A stretch of DNA of 64,000 nt, taken from assembly GCA_013396655.1 (NCBI GenBank), contig WBMV01004887.1, forward strand, positions 377,978 to 441,977. Direction: 5' to 3'. The notes under the pieces are model-generated. The model ran no database searches, was not told where the DNA came from, and saw only the letters and a program-made list of their open reading frames with translations. The number at the start of each line of letters is the position of its first letter. Within the stretch, counting starts at the first letter, position 1. Both the position numbers and the translations under genes were made by a program. Shown piece by piece: positions 42,401 to 54,367 of this stretch. Source of the DNA: Campylorhamphus procurvoides (lineage: Eukaryota; Chordata; Aves; Passeriformes; Dendrocolaptidae).

Positions 42401-44330
42401 AAGGCTTCCTGTCCCTTCTAATGGAAGGTTCAAAGGATTCAAGTTATTACTCTCAAGAACCCCCTTGTGGACTTGCTCTCACACTCACCATTCCTCTCCA
42501 GCCACCCCAGCAGGGCCCAGGTTCAGCAGAAAGTCCATCTGCCCCTTCTCTGGGGCACTGAGGCTCAGTGGGGGCCCAAAGCTGCCTGCCCAGTGCCATC
42601 GTGGGGGTCATGCACCCTCCCGATGCAGTGTCAGCCAGCCCTTCTCCCTGACTGCAGCTTTCTCAGAACTCCAGGGAAGAGCAAATGTCCCTGTTACTTT
42701 TGCTAGTTCCCCTCCTGGTCCCAGTAATACTCAGCGCTCCCCACCTTCCTTGCTTCCCTGCTGCAGAAGCATACAAGTTTCCCTGCCACTGCCAGTCCCT
42801 GAGAGCATTCTATGCAGACTGTGCAAGGGGATGTTACTATGGAAACATTTACGTCCTCTCCTTCTTTGGTGTACTTACTAACAGCATTCAAAATGTTTGT
42901 TTTCTACATACTTGCTGGTGGAAGAATAAAAACCCCTCTTTTCCTTTGCAATGTTTACTTTGAAAAGGAAAAAAGAAAGACAGAAAGAAATTAAAGCGTA
43001 TGCATTGACCTTCCATCTTAATGAAGGAGGAGGGTGAATGGAGGAATATTAGTTTTCCACCTCCTGGTGATGCTGTTTGGCCGGAGGTGGCTCTCTGCAG
43101 TGCTGTATTTATCAGGGCAGTTCATCACTGCCCAGGCAGACCTTTGGCCTCTCTCCTGCAGTGAGATCTGCACAAGCAGCTCCTTTCCCCTGCAGCCGGC
43201 CCCTCACTTCTGGGTCAGGACAGATCTAGCTGGTCACAGGAGCTCCCTTTGCTGAAGTACAGTACCTAGGGCAGGAAAATAACATCCATGGTGCTGAAAC
43301 TGTTAACTTGACAGCAGTTCACTGACCGTCACACAAACTGATCTTCCTTCAGACGCCACCTTTTTGCACTGTAAATTAAATTATCTTCAGAGCTGCCAGA
43401 CTTCTCTCCTCAGTCTCTGAGGCACAAATATATTCAGTCATACTGAGAAAAACTCTTTTGCGTTAGTAGTGGGTAGCCAGTGGTTCTCTGCTTAGAAAAT
43501 ACTTGTAATTTTTTTTCTACAAAAATTCCCAAGAAATTGTTATTAGTGCTTAAAGAAGTGTCTTCTACCTTGGTCAAAAACTCTAGCCACAATGGAGGTG
43601 TCTCTGACACAATATGTGCAAAAGCAGAAAGCTAATTTATAAAGGAATTGGGCATGCAGCTCATGAAATTATGTAACAACAGTAATTATGCACTTCTGCA
43701 GGAAACGGAAAAATATCCTTTTCACTAAATAGCTGTCTTCTTGTTACTTGATTTCACTTTCGTGATTAGAACTTGTTACAAAGTATCTGTCTGCAACTAG
43801 CAATGCAGACAAATTTCCCTGGAAGTTCGCACATAAAATGGAGCTAGGCAGCAGGCAGATCTGGGTTAAGTTCCTCCTTGCCTATTTCATTTTTGCTTAC
43901 GTGATTCTTGCGCACACATACCCAGAGTCCTTTCAGAGAAATCTATAATTATCTTTTCATGATGAAGGATTGGGTGTGTATAGCATTTCTGTTTATTTAG
44001 TTACGATTATGGTCATACAATTACCCTTTTCTTTTCACTTTAAAGGAGGGGAAAGCAGGCACAGCAAGCGATGTGAGAGCTTTCCCTTAGCACATGGGGA
44101 CATGGAGGTGCTGTCCACCCATCCACCCAGCCAATCACCCACCTGGCTTCTTTAAAAGCTGACGAATCCTCTCGATTTTGCTTTGAAGCAAGGTCTGCCT
44201 CCTCGATAGTTTGTTTATCAGAACAGTCATCTTAGATCACTTGATTGCTACTGTGTTGTTTTTTGGCATTGGAGGACATTTTTCTCTCCCTCCTCTATTT
44301 TAATGAGTCATTCTGAAATATGTGCTTGCT
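33431..44330. other. Intergenic or distal UTR, nothing recognised
   Basis: About 11 kb with no supported gene. Open frames of 100-200 residues (38703-39089, 40007-40462, 42282-42881) show no coding bias, motifs or splice context. The stretch 37.2-38.2 kb is AT-rich with homopolymer runs. A T-rich run lies at 39860-39900 and an isolated AATAAA at 39931-39936. No CR1 copy was recognised, which is notable only because other intergenic stretches in the window carry them. Confidence 0.5.
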
Positions 44331-44335
44331 TCTAC

Positions 44336-44490
44336 ACAAAAACCAAAACCAAACCAAACCAAACCAAATAAAACCCCAAAAAACAACAGAACACACACAC
44401 ACACACAAACCAACCAATCAAAAAAACAACACCCCCCACCCCCAAAAATTCAACACAAACCTCCCCAATCAACCAAAATAAAATAGCAAC
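44336..44490 (+). repeat. A/C-rich low-complexity block
   Basis: About 150 bp almost free of G and T on the plus strand. It is made of AAACC units, a short (AC)n run near 44392-44407 and C runs. It looks like a decayed simple repeat. No gene is associated. Confidence 0.8.
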
Positions 44491-46199
44491 AAGACAACAT
44501 GAAGGGAAAATTTCCCTTTTTCATTCAGTAGCTAATGTTCACTTAACAGATGTGGAATGACATACTCTGCTTGTAGAGATGATGGCAGCATCAGACTGCT
44601 AAAAGTAGAAACTGGGTCACACCCCATCCTTGCAAATTATCAGTCAAGCTGTTTAAGTTCCAGGCAGTAAGACCTGAGCAAGTGTAGTGAAGGCAATGGC
44701 TTTACACAAATACTGCTGAGCCCTAACTGGAACATAGCAGAGCCTTTTGTAGAAGTAACTGAGAGCAAGTTGACCCACAGGACAATGACGACTGAACAAA
44801 TGAGGACTCACTGGAGCTGATTGTGCTGTGAGGAGATGTGGAAAATCAACCTTTTGAAGCTGGGTAACTCTGACAGTGAGGAAGGACATAGTACTGACCC
44901 TCCCAGCTCATCTGACCAGAGCGAAATGATGAAGGAACTTACAGCAGTGGAAAACTGTTGACCCCTGTGAGTTTCCTGCTGGCTGAGCTGCTGCAGCGAG
45001 GGCCAGGACAGCTGGTGGAACCCTTTAACAGGAATAGGGCGGGGGAAGAGGTCTGGCTTCTTTTCTAGAGGCAGGTTGATTTGGATCAGACAAAACATAA
45101 CGTGAAACTACACTTTGAAAACTACCCAAGGTGTCACCGTCCTTTGCAGCCGCGAGGCTCTGTGGGTGATCCATGAATGCTCACAGCACTCAGAGCGGCA
45201 GAGGACAGACCCACCGGCATCGGCAGGAGGGGACATTCTCATCCCTCTGCTGGGGAACAAGCAGCCCCTTCGCCTGCAGCCCTTGCACGGGGCGAAGGCA
45301 CTAATCCGAGTGTTGGTCTGGGCTGCTCTCCGGCCGAGACCCGCTGTGGGTGGGTGCGGTGCCATGACCGCTGTGAGGGCGGCGGGCCCCGGGCGGACAC
45401 CCACACACCCTCCCCACACACAGACTCACTCACACGGCGGGAGCGGCCCTAATCTAAGCGCTGCATATGTGGGGCAGGCGGGGGCGGAGGGAAGGCAGGC
45501 AGCGCTGCCTGGGCTGCCGCGTTATCTGAGGGAGCAGGGGCCATAGCAGCGCCCCTGCCAGACCCCGGGGGGGTCTGTGGGCAACAAAAGGGGCTGGAAA
45601 TCGAAGCCGGACACACACCCTGCTTCGAGAGGGGCACGGCAGGGAAGGCGCCGGGCTGCGGTAACAGTGCCATTTCCGAATCCAGCCGCTCCTCCCCGCC
45701 CCGCCTCCTCCCTCATCCTCCTCATCCTCCTCCGCGGCCCAGCTGGTGCTGCTCCCCCCCCCTCTGCTCAGCATTGGTCTCCTCCGCGCCCTGGCCAATG
45801 GCAGCTCTCGATGCCTGCAAGCGGAGCGCTCGTAGCCAATGAGCGCCGCCCTTCCCACGTGGCAGTGCGTGACACCTCCCGCCTTTGTTGGCGGGTAAAC
45901 TCCCCCCCCACCTCAGCTCTCCGCGGGGGGAGTGTCCTCGGGCGCTCCGGTCACGTGGAGCGGCTGCGCCCGGCTGTGGCGGGGGAATGGCGCGGATGTG
46001 CACAATATAGTCCCTCCGCCGCTGCCTCACCCTGGAGCCGTGCGTTTTTGTCGGAGGCTGCTGAGCCTAAGCCGTAGCACGACGAGAGGAGAGAAGCCCA
46101 GGAAGGCAGGGCGCGGGCCGTCAGGCGCTGGCGAGAGGCAGGTGACAGTCGGCGGAAGGACACCTCACGGACGCACTTTGTCATGCTTAATGCGGCTCG

Positions 46200-46207
46200 T
46201 ATATAAG
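46200..46207 (+). promoter_or_regulatory. ATF4: TATA box of ATF4
   Basis: TATATAAG in a GC-rich setting, 133 bp before the uORF1 start codon. Its position fits a start site near 46230, upstream of both ATF4 uORFs. Confidence 0.65.
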
Positions 46208-46332
46208 GGCGGTACGCGGGCGGTGCCACCTCATTGTGTTCCCGTCGCGGAAAGCAGAGGTTGGGTGGTAGCGAGCGTGCGCAGCACCCCTCGGCGCGGC
46301 GCGGACCCGAGCAGCCCCCTCCCCTCGCCGCC

Positions 46333-46344
46333 ATGGCTCTTTAA
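46333..46344 (+). CDS. ATF4: ATF4 uORF1 (Met-Ala-Leu-stop)
   Basis: ATG-GCT-CTT-TAA in a strong Kozak context (gccgccATGG). This is the conserved three-codon uORF1 of vertebrate ATF4. It is translated efficiently and lets ribosomes resume scanning. When ternary complex is scarce they bypass uORF2 and initiate at ATF4. The gap of 87 nt to the uORF2 ATG is close to the mammalian spacing. Confidence 0.9.
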   Translation: MAL

Positions 46345-46431
46345 GGCGGCAGGGCCAGCGGCGGCATCGGCCAGTGCAGCAGGCGCAGCAGCAGCGGCGG
46401 CGGCCCCAGCACACCCCCGGCATCTGCAACC

Positions 46432-47424
46432 ATGGCGTGAGTATTCTGTGTGAGGGACGGCTGCGCCCTCTCCTTTGCGTTGATAGGCGCCCTCTTAACC
46501 CCTTTCAGCGGGCGTCTGGGGCAGGTTTAGCACCTGTGTGGTGATGGGTGGTATCTCACGAGAGGGGGCGGGGGAGATACTTACATGTAGCAAAATAGTA
46601 CTTAGGCACTTACATACACCAAAATGGTTGAGGGGAGAAGGGATCCTTGTGGGGCTCAACATGCCGAGGGCAGTGGTTGTCAGAAATGGCAGGAAATGCC
46701 GTTTTGAAAGAAATTAAAAGTCCCTGCCTTTTTTCATTCAAGAAACCTCGGTTCTAAAAGACTCAGTGGAGGGCTTGGGGGAAAAACGTAAAAGCAGTAC
46801 ATTCCTGGGGAGGTTTTCCTCCTCCACCGCGAGGGAAAATGCTTCTGTAGGTGGTGGGAAACGGGGCATTGGAGGTACTGGGGTTTTGAGTGCCGGTAGC
46901 GCTTCGGTTTGCAGCCAGAAGTAGATAGACGCGTGCTATTGATAATGTGGCGGCAGTAATAGCGCTGAACAGCCGAGTGTGGCGGCGTTAATGCTGCCTG
47001 CAGCGAGCGCCGTGGGGAGGCGCGGGGGAAACGTGGCACGGCACAAAATGGCGGCGCAGCCGCGAAATGGCGGCGGGTGGGCGGGGCCCGGCCGGGCCGG
47101 GAGGGAGGGAGACAGGGAGGGAGCGGGGACGCGGAGCCCGAGCCCAGCCTGCTGCACGGCGAGAGCCGCCGTGTCTCACCAGTGCCACAGCTTGAGAGGG
47201 GGCTGCCATGGTGGTCCGGCCAAGCACTCACGCGTTAAAGTTCTCTTGGCAGGTTTTTCACGGCATCGCACAGCAGCATTGCTGTAGTCGACGGAAAGAC
47301 CCTTTACTTGACCACATCCTTTGACGTCAAAGCGTTACAAACTGACGAAGATGAGCTTCTTGAACAACGAGATGCTGTTGGGGGATTCAATATCCCCCTT
47401 CAGCCAGCCGTGTTCGGTGGCTGA
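46432..47424 (+). CDS. ATF4: ATF4 uORF2 (spliced, overlaps the ATF4 start)
   Basis: Exon parts are 46432-46436 and 47253-47424, joined across a GT-AG intron (donor at 46437, acceptor AG at 47251-47252). The frame encodes 58 residues beginning MAFFTASHSS and including FDVKALQTDEDEL, which matches mammalian uORF2 (59 residues). It stops at 47422-47424, 74 nt inside the ATF4 coding sequence and in another frame. Translation of this uORF therefore excludes ATF4 synthesis. This is the inhibitory arm of the integrated-stress-response switch. The peptide may be conserved as protein or only as a positional device. Confidence 0.88.
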
Positions 47425-48937
47425 GGAAAGTCTGGGACTCCTAGATGACTACCTGGAGGTGGCCGAGCCCCTCGGTTCGCATGGGTTCTCCAGCGACAAG
47501 GCTAAGGCAGTCTCCTCCAATTGGCTTGCTGTGGACAGTTTAGGCAACACCATAGATAGCAGCCAGGGTAAGGCATTATTTATTTGCATGAAGTGCATCA
47601 ATTACAGTGGTACATAATAGTTTAAAATAAATTGCTAGGTTTTCATAAATGTGAAGGTACCCTCACATGCATTACTTGTGCTTGGAAAGCACTTGTACTA
47701 TGCTGCTTACACAATACAGAATTGCTGGTTATGGTGAAGTGACACTTGTGTCGCCCTTTTAGTAACATACCAGTTGCTAATGGTACTGTTTCTTGGCAGA
47801 GGTCACAAGAAAAAAAGCATGGTTGTGTGTTTCAAAGGTCCCTGAATTCTTCTGGTCTTTGAGTAAGAGAGTTGGAATGTCACAGCAGCTGACTGCTTAC
47901 ATTCTACCCTGCAGTCTTTAGCAGGTCAATGGCAGGGTATTTTCTTCTGATGGTTTATTCTTCTCATACCAGTATATGCAAGAGAGAAGATGCTAAATAA
48001 TGATGAGCTGCTAGATGATTTCAAGAGCTTCAGTTGCATTGGTTGATGATTTACTGAAGTAATTTCTTTTTATTGTGTAGAGGATGCCTTCTCTGGCATG
48101 GAGTGGATGGTGGAGAAGATGGATCTGAAGGAATTTGATTTTGATGCCCTGTTAGGTATGGAACATCTGGAAGCCACCGTCTCACCAGACGAGCTGATGG
48201 CCACGTTGGAAGACACGTGTGATCTCCTATTTAATGCTACCATCCAGGAATTTCACAACAAAGAACTTCCACTGATAAACGACCTAATCACCCATGTCCC
48301 TGAATCTCCCATTGGAGCAGATCCAATGGCCCCATTGGCTTCTGCTTCCCTTTGGTCTTTTCCCCTCTCCCTAGGGTCTCTGACTTCCACTCCAGACCAC
48401 TCATTTAGTTTAGAACTAGGTAGTGAAGTGGATGTTCTGGAAGGAGACAAAAAACAGGAGTGCCCTGCTGTTGTGGTAGTGGTCACCAAGTCTGAGAAAG
48501 AGGAGGAGAACCATTCTGATGATAGTGGAATATGCATGAGCCCAGACTCCTACCTGGGAACCCCCCAACACAGCCCCACCAATTCAGTTGCATCCCCCAA
48601 TGGCAACCAGTTCCCTGCAGATGCCAGCTGTGGCTCTGTGCGGTCCAAACCATACGATCATCCTGCAGAGAAGGTAGTGTCAGCAAAGGTGAAAGGAGAA
48701 AAGAAAATAGATAAAAAACTGAAAAAGATGGAGCAAAATAAGACGGCTGCCACACGTTACCGGCAGAAGAAGAGGGCAGAACAGGAGGCACTGTCTGGGG
48801 AGTGCAGAGAGTTGGAGCAGAAGAATCAGGCCCTGAAGGAGAAAGCAGATTCCCTTAGTAAGGAAATTCAGTACTTAAAAGATCTGATAGAAGAGGTCCG
48901 CAAGGCCAAGGGCAAAAGAACTAGAGTCCCTGAGTAG
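47351..48937 (+). CDS. ATF4: ATF4, activating transcription factor 4 (bZIP)
   Basis: Master regulator of the integrated stress response. As a heterodimer with C/EBP or AP-1 family proteins it activates amino-acid, redox and CHOP-pathway genes. Coding exons are 47351-47567 and 48081-48937 (GT-AG, phases agree), giving 357 residues against 351 in human. EESLGLLDDYLEVA (25-38) lies in the activation region. The beta-TrCP phosphodegron DSGICMS is at 220-226. The bZIP is at about 279-348, with basic signature NKTAATRYR (292-300) and zipper positions L310, L317, L324, L331, L338 and V345. The start chosen is MSFLNN. The human first Met, three codons earlier, is replaced here by CTG. The message is controlled by uORF1 and uORF2. 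Confidence 0.97.
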
Positions 48938-49000
48938 GGTAGTCAGCAGTGTTGATGTGCATGTATATAAGCTTGATGCTAAAGCTGTGTATTGCTGTCT

Positions 49001-49006
49001 AATAAA
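49001..49006 (+). terminator. ATF4: ATF4 poly(A) signal
   Basis: AATAAA 64 bp after the ATF4 stop codon, followed by a GT-rich element (gatggtgtgag). The short 3'UTR is typical of ATF4. Confidence 0.8.
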
Positions 49007-49029
49007 TAATTTTATAGTAAATGTATAAT

Positions 49030-52000
49030 GATGGTGTGAGATTAATGGGTACCTGTAGAAAAATTTTTACCACATCTGTGTGAAAGTACAAACACAATAA
49101 GCTATGGGGTGTCCAGTAGGGAATGCAGTGTGACACTTGGGTGCTGCTTGTTCTGCATGTCGGTGGATGAAATGCAAGTGCACAAAGTGCTTTGAGCGTT
49201 TAATGTCTCAGTTTAACTGTCAGTCTAGCTTCCATATATACTACAGTAGTGGGGAATTACACTGAAGTGCCTTAGGTTTTTCAGAAGCAAATGCATAAGC
49301 CCATTTAAAGGATTGAGCTCGGAGAGTCACTGGAAGACAAGCTGTGGTAATGGAAGGTACAAGGTCTGTTTTCAGACTTGAACTCTGAAGAGTACCCCAG
49401 CGTGCAAAAGTGCAGGTACTGTTTCAAGAAACGGCTTGGAGACAAGTCCAGAGCAAGTAATGGCCGTTTAACTGCATTTTGGTTTCTGGCATTCACATAG
49501 ATCTCTGCCCAAAATGGGCAGGAGGTGTTCCTTGTCCGCAGCTGGTGGGGTGGGAGCTGCCTTTATACTGTGGTATTTGAAGTGGGCCCAACTGGTGGGG
49601 TTACTGTAGCACTCTTATCGATGGAAGACACTTGCATACCAAAGTGAAAGACTTCGGGGCTGCTTCAGCCAGCTGCCACCAAGTCAAATTTTTGACTCTT
49701 CTACTAAGGCTGCAACTCCTCAGCTCTAGCTCAGCCACAGCTGTGCAGCTGGTGCAGAGAAGGTGCTGGTGTGCTGTAGCAGCACCTGTAATGGGGTAGG
49801 TCAGGGTTGCTTCAGGATTTTGGATGTGCCATTTTCAACTATTTTGTGTGCAATTTTTTGGGGGCCATTGATACCCNNNNNNNNNNNNNNNNNNNNNNNN
49901 NNTCCCTCTGGCATGTGGATGTGCGCATCCTTTCTTGAGGAGTTGATCCCTTCTTGCTTGCATTGGCATGGTGCAGTGAGCTGCCCAGCTCAGGCGCCTG
50001 GCTGTCCCAGCCTGGCTGGTATGTACATGCAGTGCAGTGGCATCAGGGTTTCAGCCAGTGCTGGAGTGAGAGGGAAAAGGTCCTTAAAGGCATTAGAAAG
50101 TGGTTTGTCCCATTGCAGCTTGGTGGGTGTCCTGGCTTCTGACGCTTGAGCTCCTTATGTTCTCAAGTTGAGCTGCAGTCCTCCAGCCTTAGTCCTTGTC
50201 TAAGCCGTTGGCTGACCATGGGATACAGCTGTGTACTCAGGGATCTGCTGTGTGAAGGGTCTTCCAGTGGGCAGGGGGCACGGAACGGCTCGCAGCAGGT
50301 GGCTGCTTGCTGGCATGGAGGGCTGAATGGGCCAGGCCCTCTGTGGTGACCTGGCCTGCCTATGCTCACAGCTGGTGTCTGGGTGACATGGATGCTGTTT
50401 AAATTAAAGCAAGAAAGCTCCCTCTCAGGAGTTAGGGCTCATGTCACGTTGAAAGTGGTATGGGTAACTAACCCCTTGGGACTTGTGAGACAATGAGTTC
50501 TCTGTGTTTGAGTAGTCTCTCACCTCCTGAGTGAGGGCACTGACTACCTTTGCTGTATGAATGGGATGCCCTGCAAACTGGTTGGCCCATCAAGGCGCTT
50601 CTTGAAGCGCTGCTTTGTTCTCCAGATCTTACTGGAGACTGTGTTCAGGGACAAGGGGCTGTTGTGTTTTGGTAGGTAGATGAATGTAATAGGTTTCCTT
50701 CAGATCAGCTGGACCTGCCAGGCTGGGGATGGGAATAATTAGAGGCAGAAAAGCCCAGTATGCAGGATCGCGTTTCTCTTGATGGGTCAAATCTGCACCT
50801 GAGATGACAGCGTGTTTGGCCTCAACTGAGCCACAGAAAACTAGTATGAGTGAGCTTCCCTGTGCATGTTAAAAGTCTGCTCTCCTCTCCATACTGATCC
50901 CCCTTTTCCAACACAGGGCAACCACTTCCCTTAGAGCCATAGTCACTTCTGCTTAAACTAGGCAACAGCCAGGGCTGCAGGGACTGTGGGCGTATTTTGC
51001 AGCCCTTACTCAGTTCTCTCAAGGCCTGTAAAGATTATCAACAAATTTATTCCTTGCCCCCCCAAGGCAGGGCTGTCTGTGAGCCCCCCCTGGCTAAAAT
51101 CAATTTTTCTTTGAATTCATACTCTACAGGCGGACAAGGCAGTGTCTGTGTTGGCTAGTAAATACATGATTCTGATTTCTACAGCCCTCCAGAGAGAGCT
51201 CCAATTTACCAAATTACATTCACTCCAGGGAAGGAAGATCAGAGCGGGAACAGGCAAGAAGAAATGCGTGACACATCCATTCTGCTTTGCTTTCTGCAGC
51301 TGTGTGTGCGTTTTATAGAACTCCTTTCAGGAGAATCAGAAACCTGCCCTTGAAGAGCAGTCAGCATCGTCGCTGCTTGCCGAGCCTCTGAGTTTGTGGC
51401 TTTGCAGAGGCAGCCAATATGGCAACCTTATGCAACGCCTGCTGAAATGACGCTGTGTTTCCATACTTAGAAACTTAGTTAAGATTTTACACGGGCTAGA
51501 GATTAGAGCTGACTCTTCCTCTGCATTTTTTATCTAGACTTTTCCTCCAGGCTTGTGTTAGGCACAGCCAGCATCACGCCACTGGGCTCTGCAGCCCAGC
51601 AACTTGTCCAGCCTGCAGCAGGAGCCAAGGAACACTGAGGACACTGTCACATAAAGGCCAGCCCAAAGGATAAAAATTCTGATAGCCTCCTCCCTGGTGA
51701 CTGATTTTACATTTTCCAACTGCAGGAGCTGTCTTCTTTCTCTCACAGCCTCACAGAACAAATGTGCCTCAGTTGAATCCTTGTGGCTTGCATACAGCAT
51801 GATACCATGTCCAGAAATAGATTGTAGTGCATGAAACGCAGGTTTTATCTACCCCCAGAGGAGCCCAGTTCTTCTACATCCTTGGAAACAGCAGAATTCC
51901 CCATATCCACATTATATAAAAGCTGTTTGAGTCTGAAGTTGGCACAGCTGATGGGATTTCTGTCTCAGTTATTTTTCGTCTGAACTAAGGGAAGTGAAGT

Positions 52001-54360
52001 AGACTTCAGACGCACAGCATGCGTGACCCTCAGGCTCCCCATCCCTTAGCAAATTTTGTGCTTCATAGTAAACAGGAGTCCAATATTCCCCCACGTAACC
52101 AAACAAGCCCTGGCAGTTCACTGCTCACAAAGCTGCTCTGACAACATATGGCCCCTTCTCATGAGCTTGTTTCTGCTGTTATCATGATATCTCTACCTAC
52201 CTTCCTCTTCGCCCTGCTTTTAGAGAGACCCAGGTGCTTGCACTTCTCTCTCAAAATGAAAAGAGGAAACCTTTGCTGCTGACAAGTTCTTCACATGCCT
52301 GTGTGGAGAATCAGATGCACCTTTGCAGCATGCTTACAAAAATAAATTCACAGCTGCAGTGCTGGAAAGTGAAGAAAGAATGATGATAAAATCTTCCAAA
52401 TAGCTTTTGCCCTGGCAGAAGGCCCAGAAATAGCTGCAAGGACAGGCCGTCCTTTGGGAGATGAATACTCCTCCAGTGCTCCTGAGCTGGACTACAGAAA
52501 GAAAATGTGGATTATTCTGATTGAAATAATTTCATGCAGTGGTAGTCCATGCATAGCCTTCTTTTTTGGGGTGGGAAATCTGTACAGTTTTGGCCAGAAG
52601 AATACCAGTTTTCTTCATCTTTCCATAGACTTAATCCTTCAGAAAAACAAAACCAAAAAACAAACAGGATCTATGTGGTCCTTCCTATAGGCAAAATTTT
52701 CATCTTGTGCATACTGATTTTTTCTTAGTATGGTTCAAGTAACGTCTGGAGATGTCCTGCCTTCTTACGTCCTCCTGCTGTGTTCACAGCCTTGCTGTGC
52801 AGTCCAGCACAAAAATTCCTGTTACACTTCATTTCCAGAGCAAAGGCAGTCTTGGGGTCTTACCATAAGCATCCCTTGCTGGGCCAGAAATGCTCACTTT
52901 TGCTGATTTCCCCATTGAAATGCTTCAGGCCCTGTGAATTAACAGAAGAGTTTGGTGCCCTGACCTAGGCAATACTATTTTGGCTGCTCAGGTATCCCAG
53001 GTATGCCACCTTTGCATTATTTTTGGTGCACTCATGCAGCGTCACAAGCCACTGAATGAAGCTAGCTCTACCCACAAGCTCCAATTTCCCTATTATAGAA
53101 GTGCATGTTCTTCAGGCAATGCCTAGCTGACTCTCATTTCTCCTTCAGCTGCTCTTTTCCTCTCTTTTACATGTACACACCCTTTTAAGAAATGGCAAGG
53201 AGCGAGTTCCAGGCGCAGCAGATGTGTCAGCTTAATTTATATAGGGCAGAGAGTCTCCTAGTTCTGTAACTCCTCTGCATCTCCATTGCAGTGTGCAGGC
53301 AGGTGGAGAAAGAGACCCAGTCTTTGCCTCCCATTAAAGGAGATAAGTGATCTTGCTGGCACGCAAGCGGTGCAGCTCAGGACAGACCAGCTTGGCTGGA
53401 TCTCTGGTTAGCCCTGCCAACAGCTTATTCGTTCAGAAAAAGGTGTGTGTAACCCTGTAAACAGCTGCAGAGTAACCTTCACACTTTTTATGTCCCCTGT
53501 CCCCTCCAGTTAGTGGTTGGACTGTTAATCCTATTTAAGGTAACTAAGGATAGACATGCAAATCTTTAATCCGTCTCAAACCTACTAACCCTTCAGCCTG
53601 CCTTGGCTGGAGTTTGATATTTTTAGCTGTAAACAGACATTAGGTGGCCTGCCTTCTTTCATTTTTAGTTGAATTGATGGGTCTTTGTGTCTCAAAATGG
53701 GAAACTTCCTTTGCTGTAACTTTTATTTTCTGGGTTATTTAGGATCCTGCTGCTGTGCACCCTTTCTACAATAACCAGTCCCTTCCCCAAGGCGTTTGGG
53801 AGCCTGTCAGTGCTGTAGGTGCTGGTGCTATGTTGTTCATCAGCGAGACTGAAATGGAAGGCAGTCATGGAAAACAAACCAGAGAATGAGATTGCCAAAG
53901 TTTTTCAGGACACTTCCCCCCTTCTTGGTTTTCCCCCACGGCTTTTTAAGCATTTTAAATCTCATTTGCCTAAGCAAGTTTTACAGTCTGTCTTTGTTCA
54001 TGGGCAGCCAGGTTTATTACTGCTTTGTCTTTTCAGAAGCAAGAAATTGGTTAGTGCCCTTGAGCAAACATGTTTTCTTGGTTTGCATTTGCAGTCATCC
54101 CTTCTCCCCATACACATATAGCGCTGGTAGTAGCTGTTGTTACTTTCTATGGTAAAGAAGTGAAGACTTGCTGGTACAGCAGGGGCTGTATGTACTTACA
54201 TGAGTTTGTACCCGTTGGAACAAATTCCCTTTTTTCCCTTCCATTCACATAAGGAGGGAGCAATAGGCCATTAACAGGCTTGATGAATCTTATTCACACT
54301 AAGCTAGTTCAGGACTGAGCATCTGGGAACTATTCTGCCTCCTCTAAACAGTTTCCCTGG
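49030..54360. other. Intergenic between ATF4 and RPS19BP1, mostly nothing recognised
   Basis: No supported gene. An 80-codon minus-strand frame at 51558-51800 has a plausible sequence but unbiased third positions. An assembly gap of 26 N lies at 49877-49902. Confidence 0.5.
49877..49902. other. Assembly gap (26 N)
   Basis: A run of 26 undetermined bases. Its true length is unknown, so frames across it are unreliable. Confidence 0.99.
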
Positions 54361-54367
54361 TAAGGTT

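Larger units (their letters stand above)
45450..46436 (+). promoter_or_regulatory. ATF4: ATF4 CpG-island promoter and first exon
   Basis: The GC- and CpG-rich island contains CCAAT boxes at 45795-45799 and 45836-45840, CACGTG E-boxes at 45856-45861 and 45952-45957, and an E2F-like inverted repeat CCCGCC-TTTGTT-GGCGGG at 45878-45895. A TATA box lies at 46200-46207. Transcription probably starts near 46230, giving a leader of about 100 nt before uORF1. The spread of elements over 400 bp allows more than one start site. Roles are inferred from motif sequence only. Confidence 0.65.

Noticed and set aside
42282..42881. 199-codon open frame
   Set aside because: No codon bias, domain or splice signals; ordinary intergenic sequence.
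45115..46077. Long plus-strand frames in the ATF4 CpG island
   Set aside because: High GC removes stop codons by chance. The sequence is Pro/Ala/Arg-rich without conservation and lies in the promoter.
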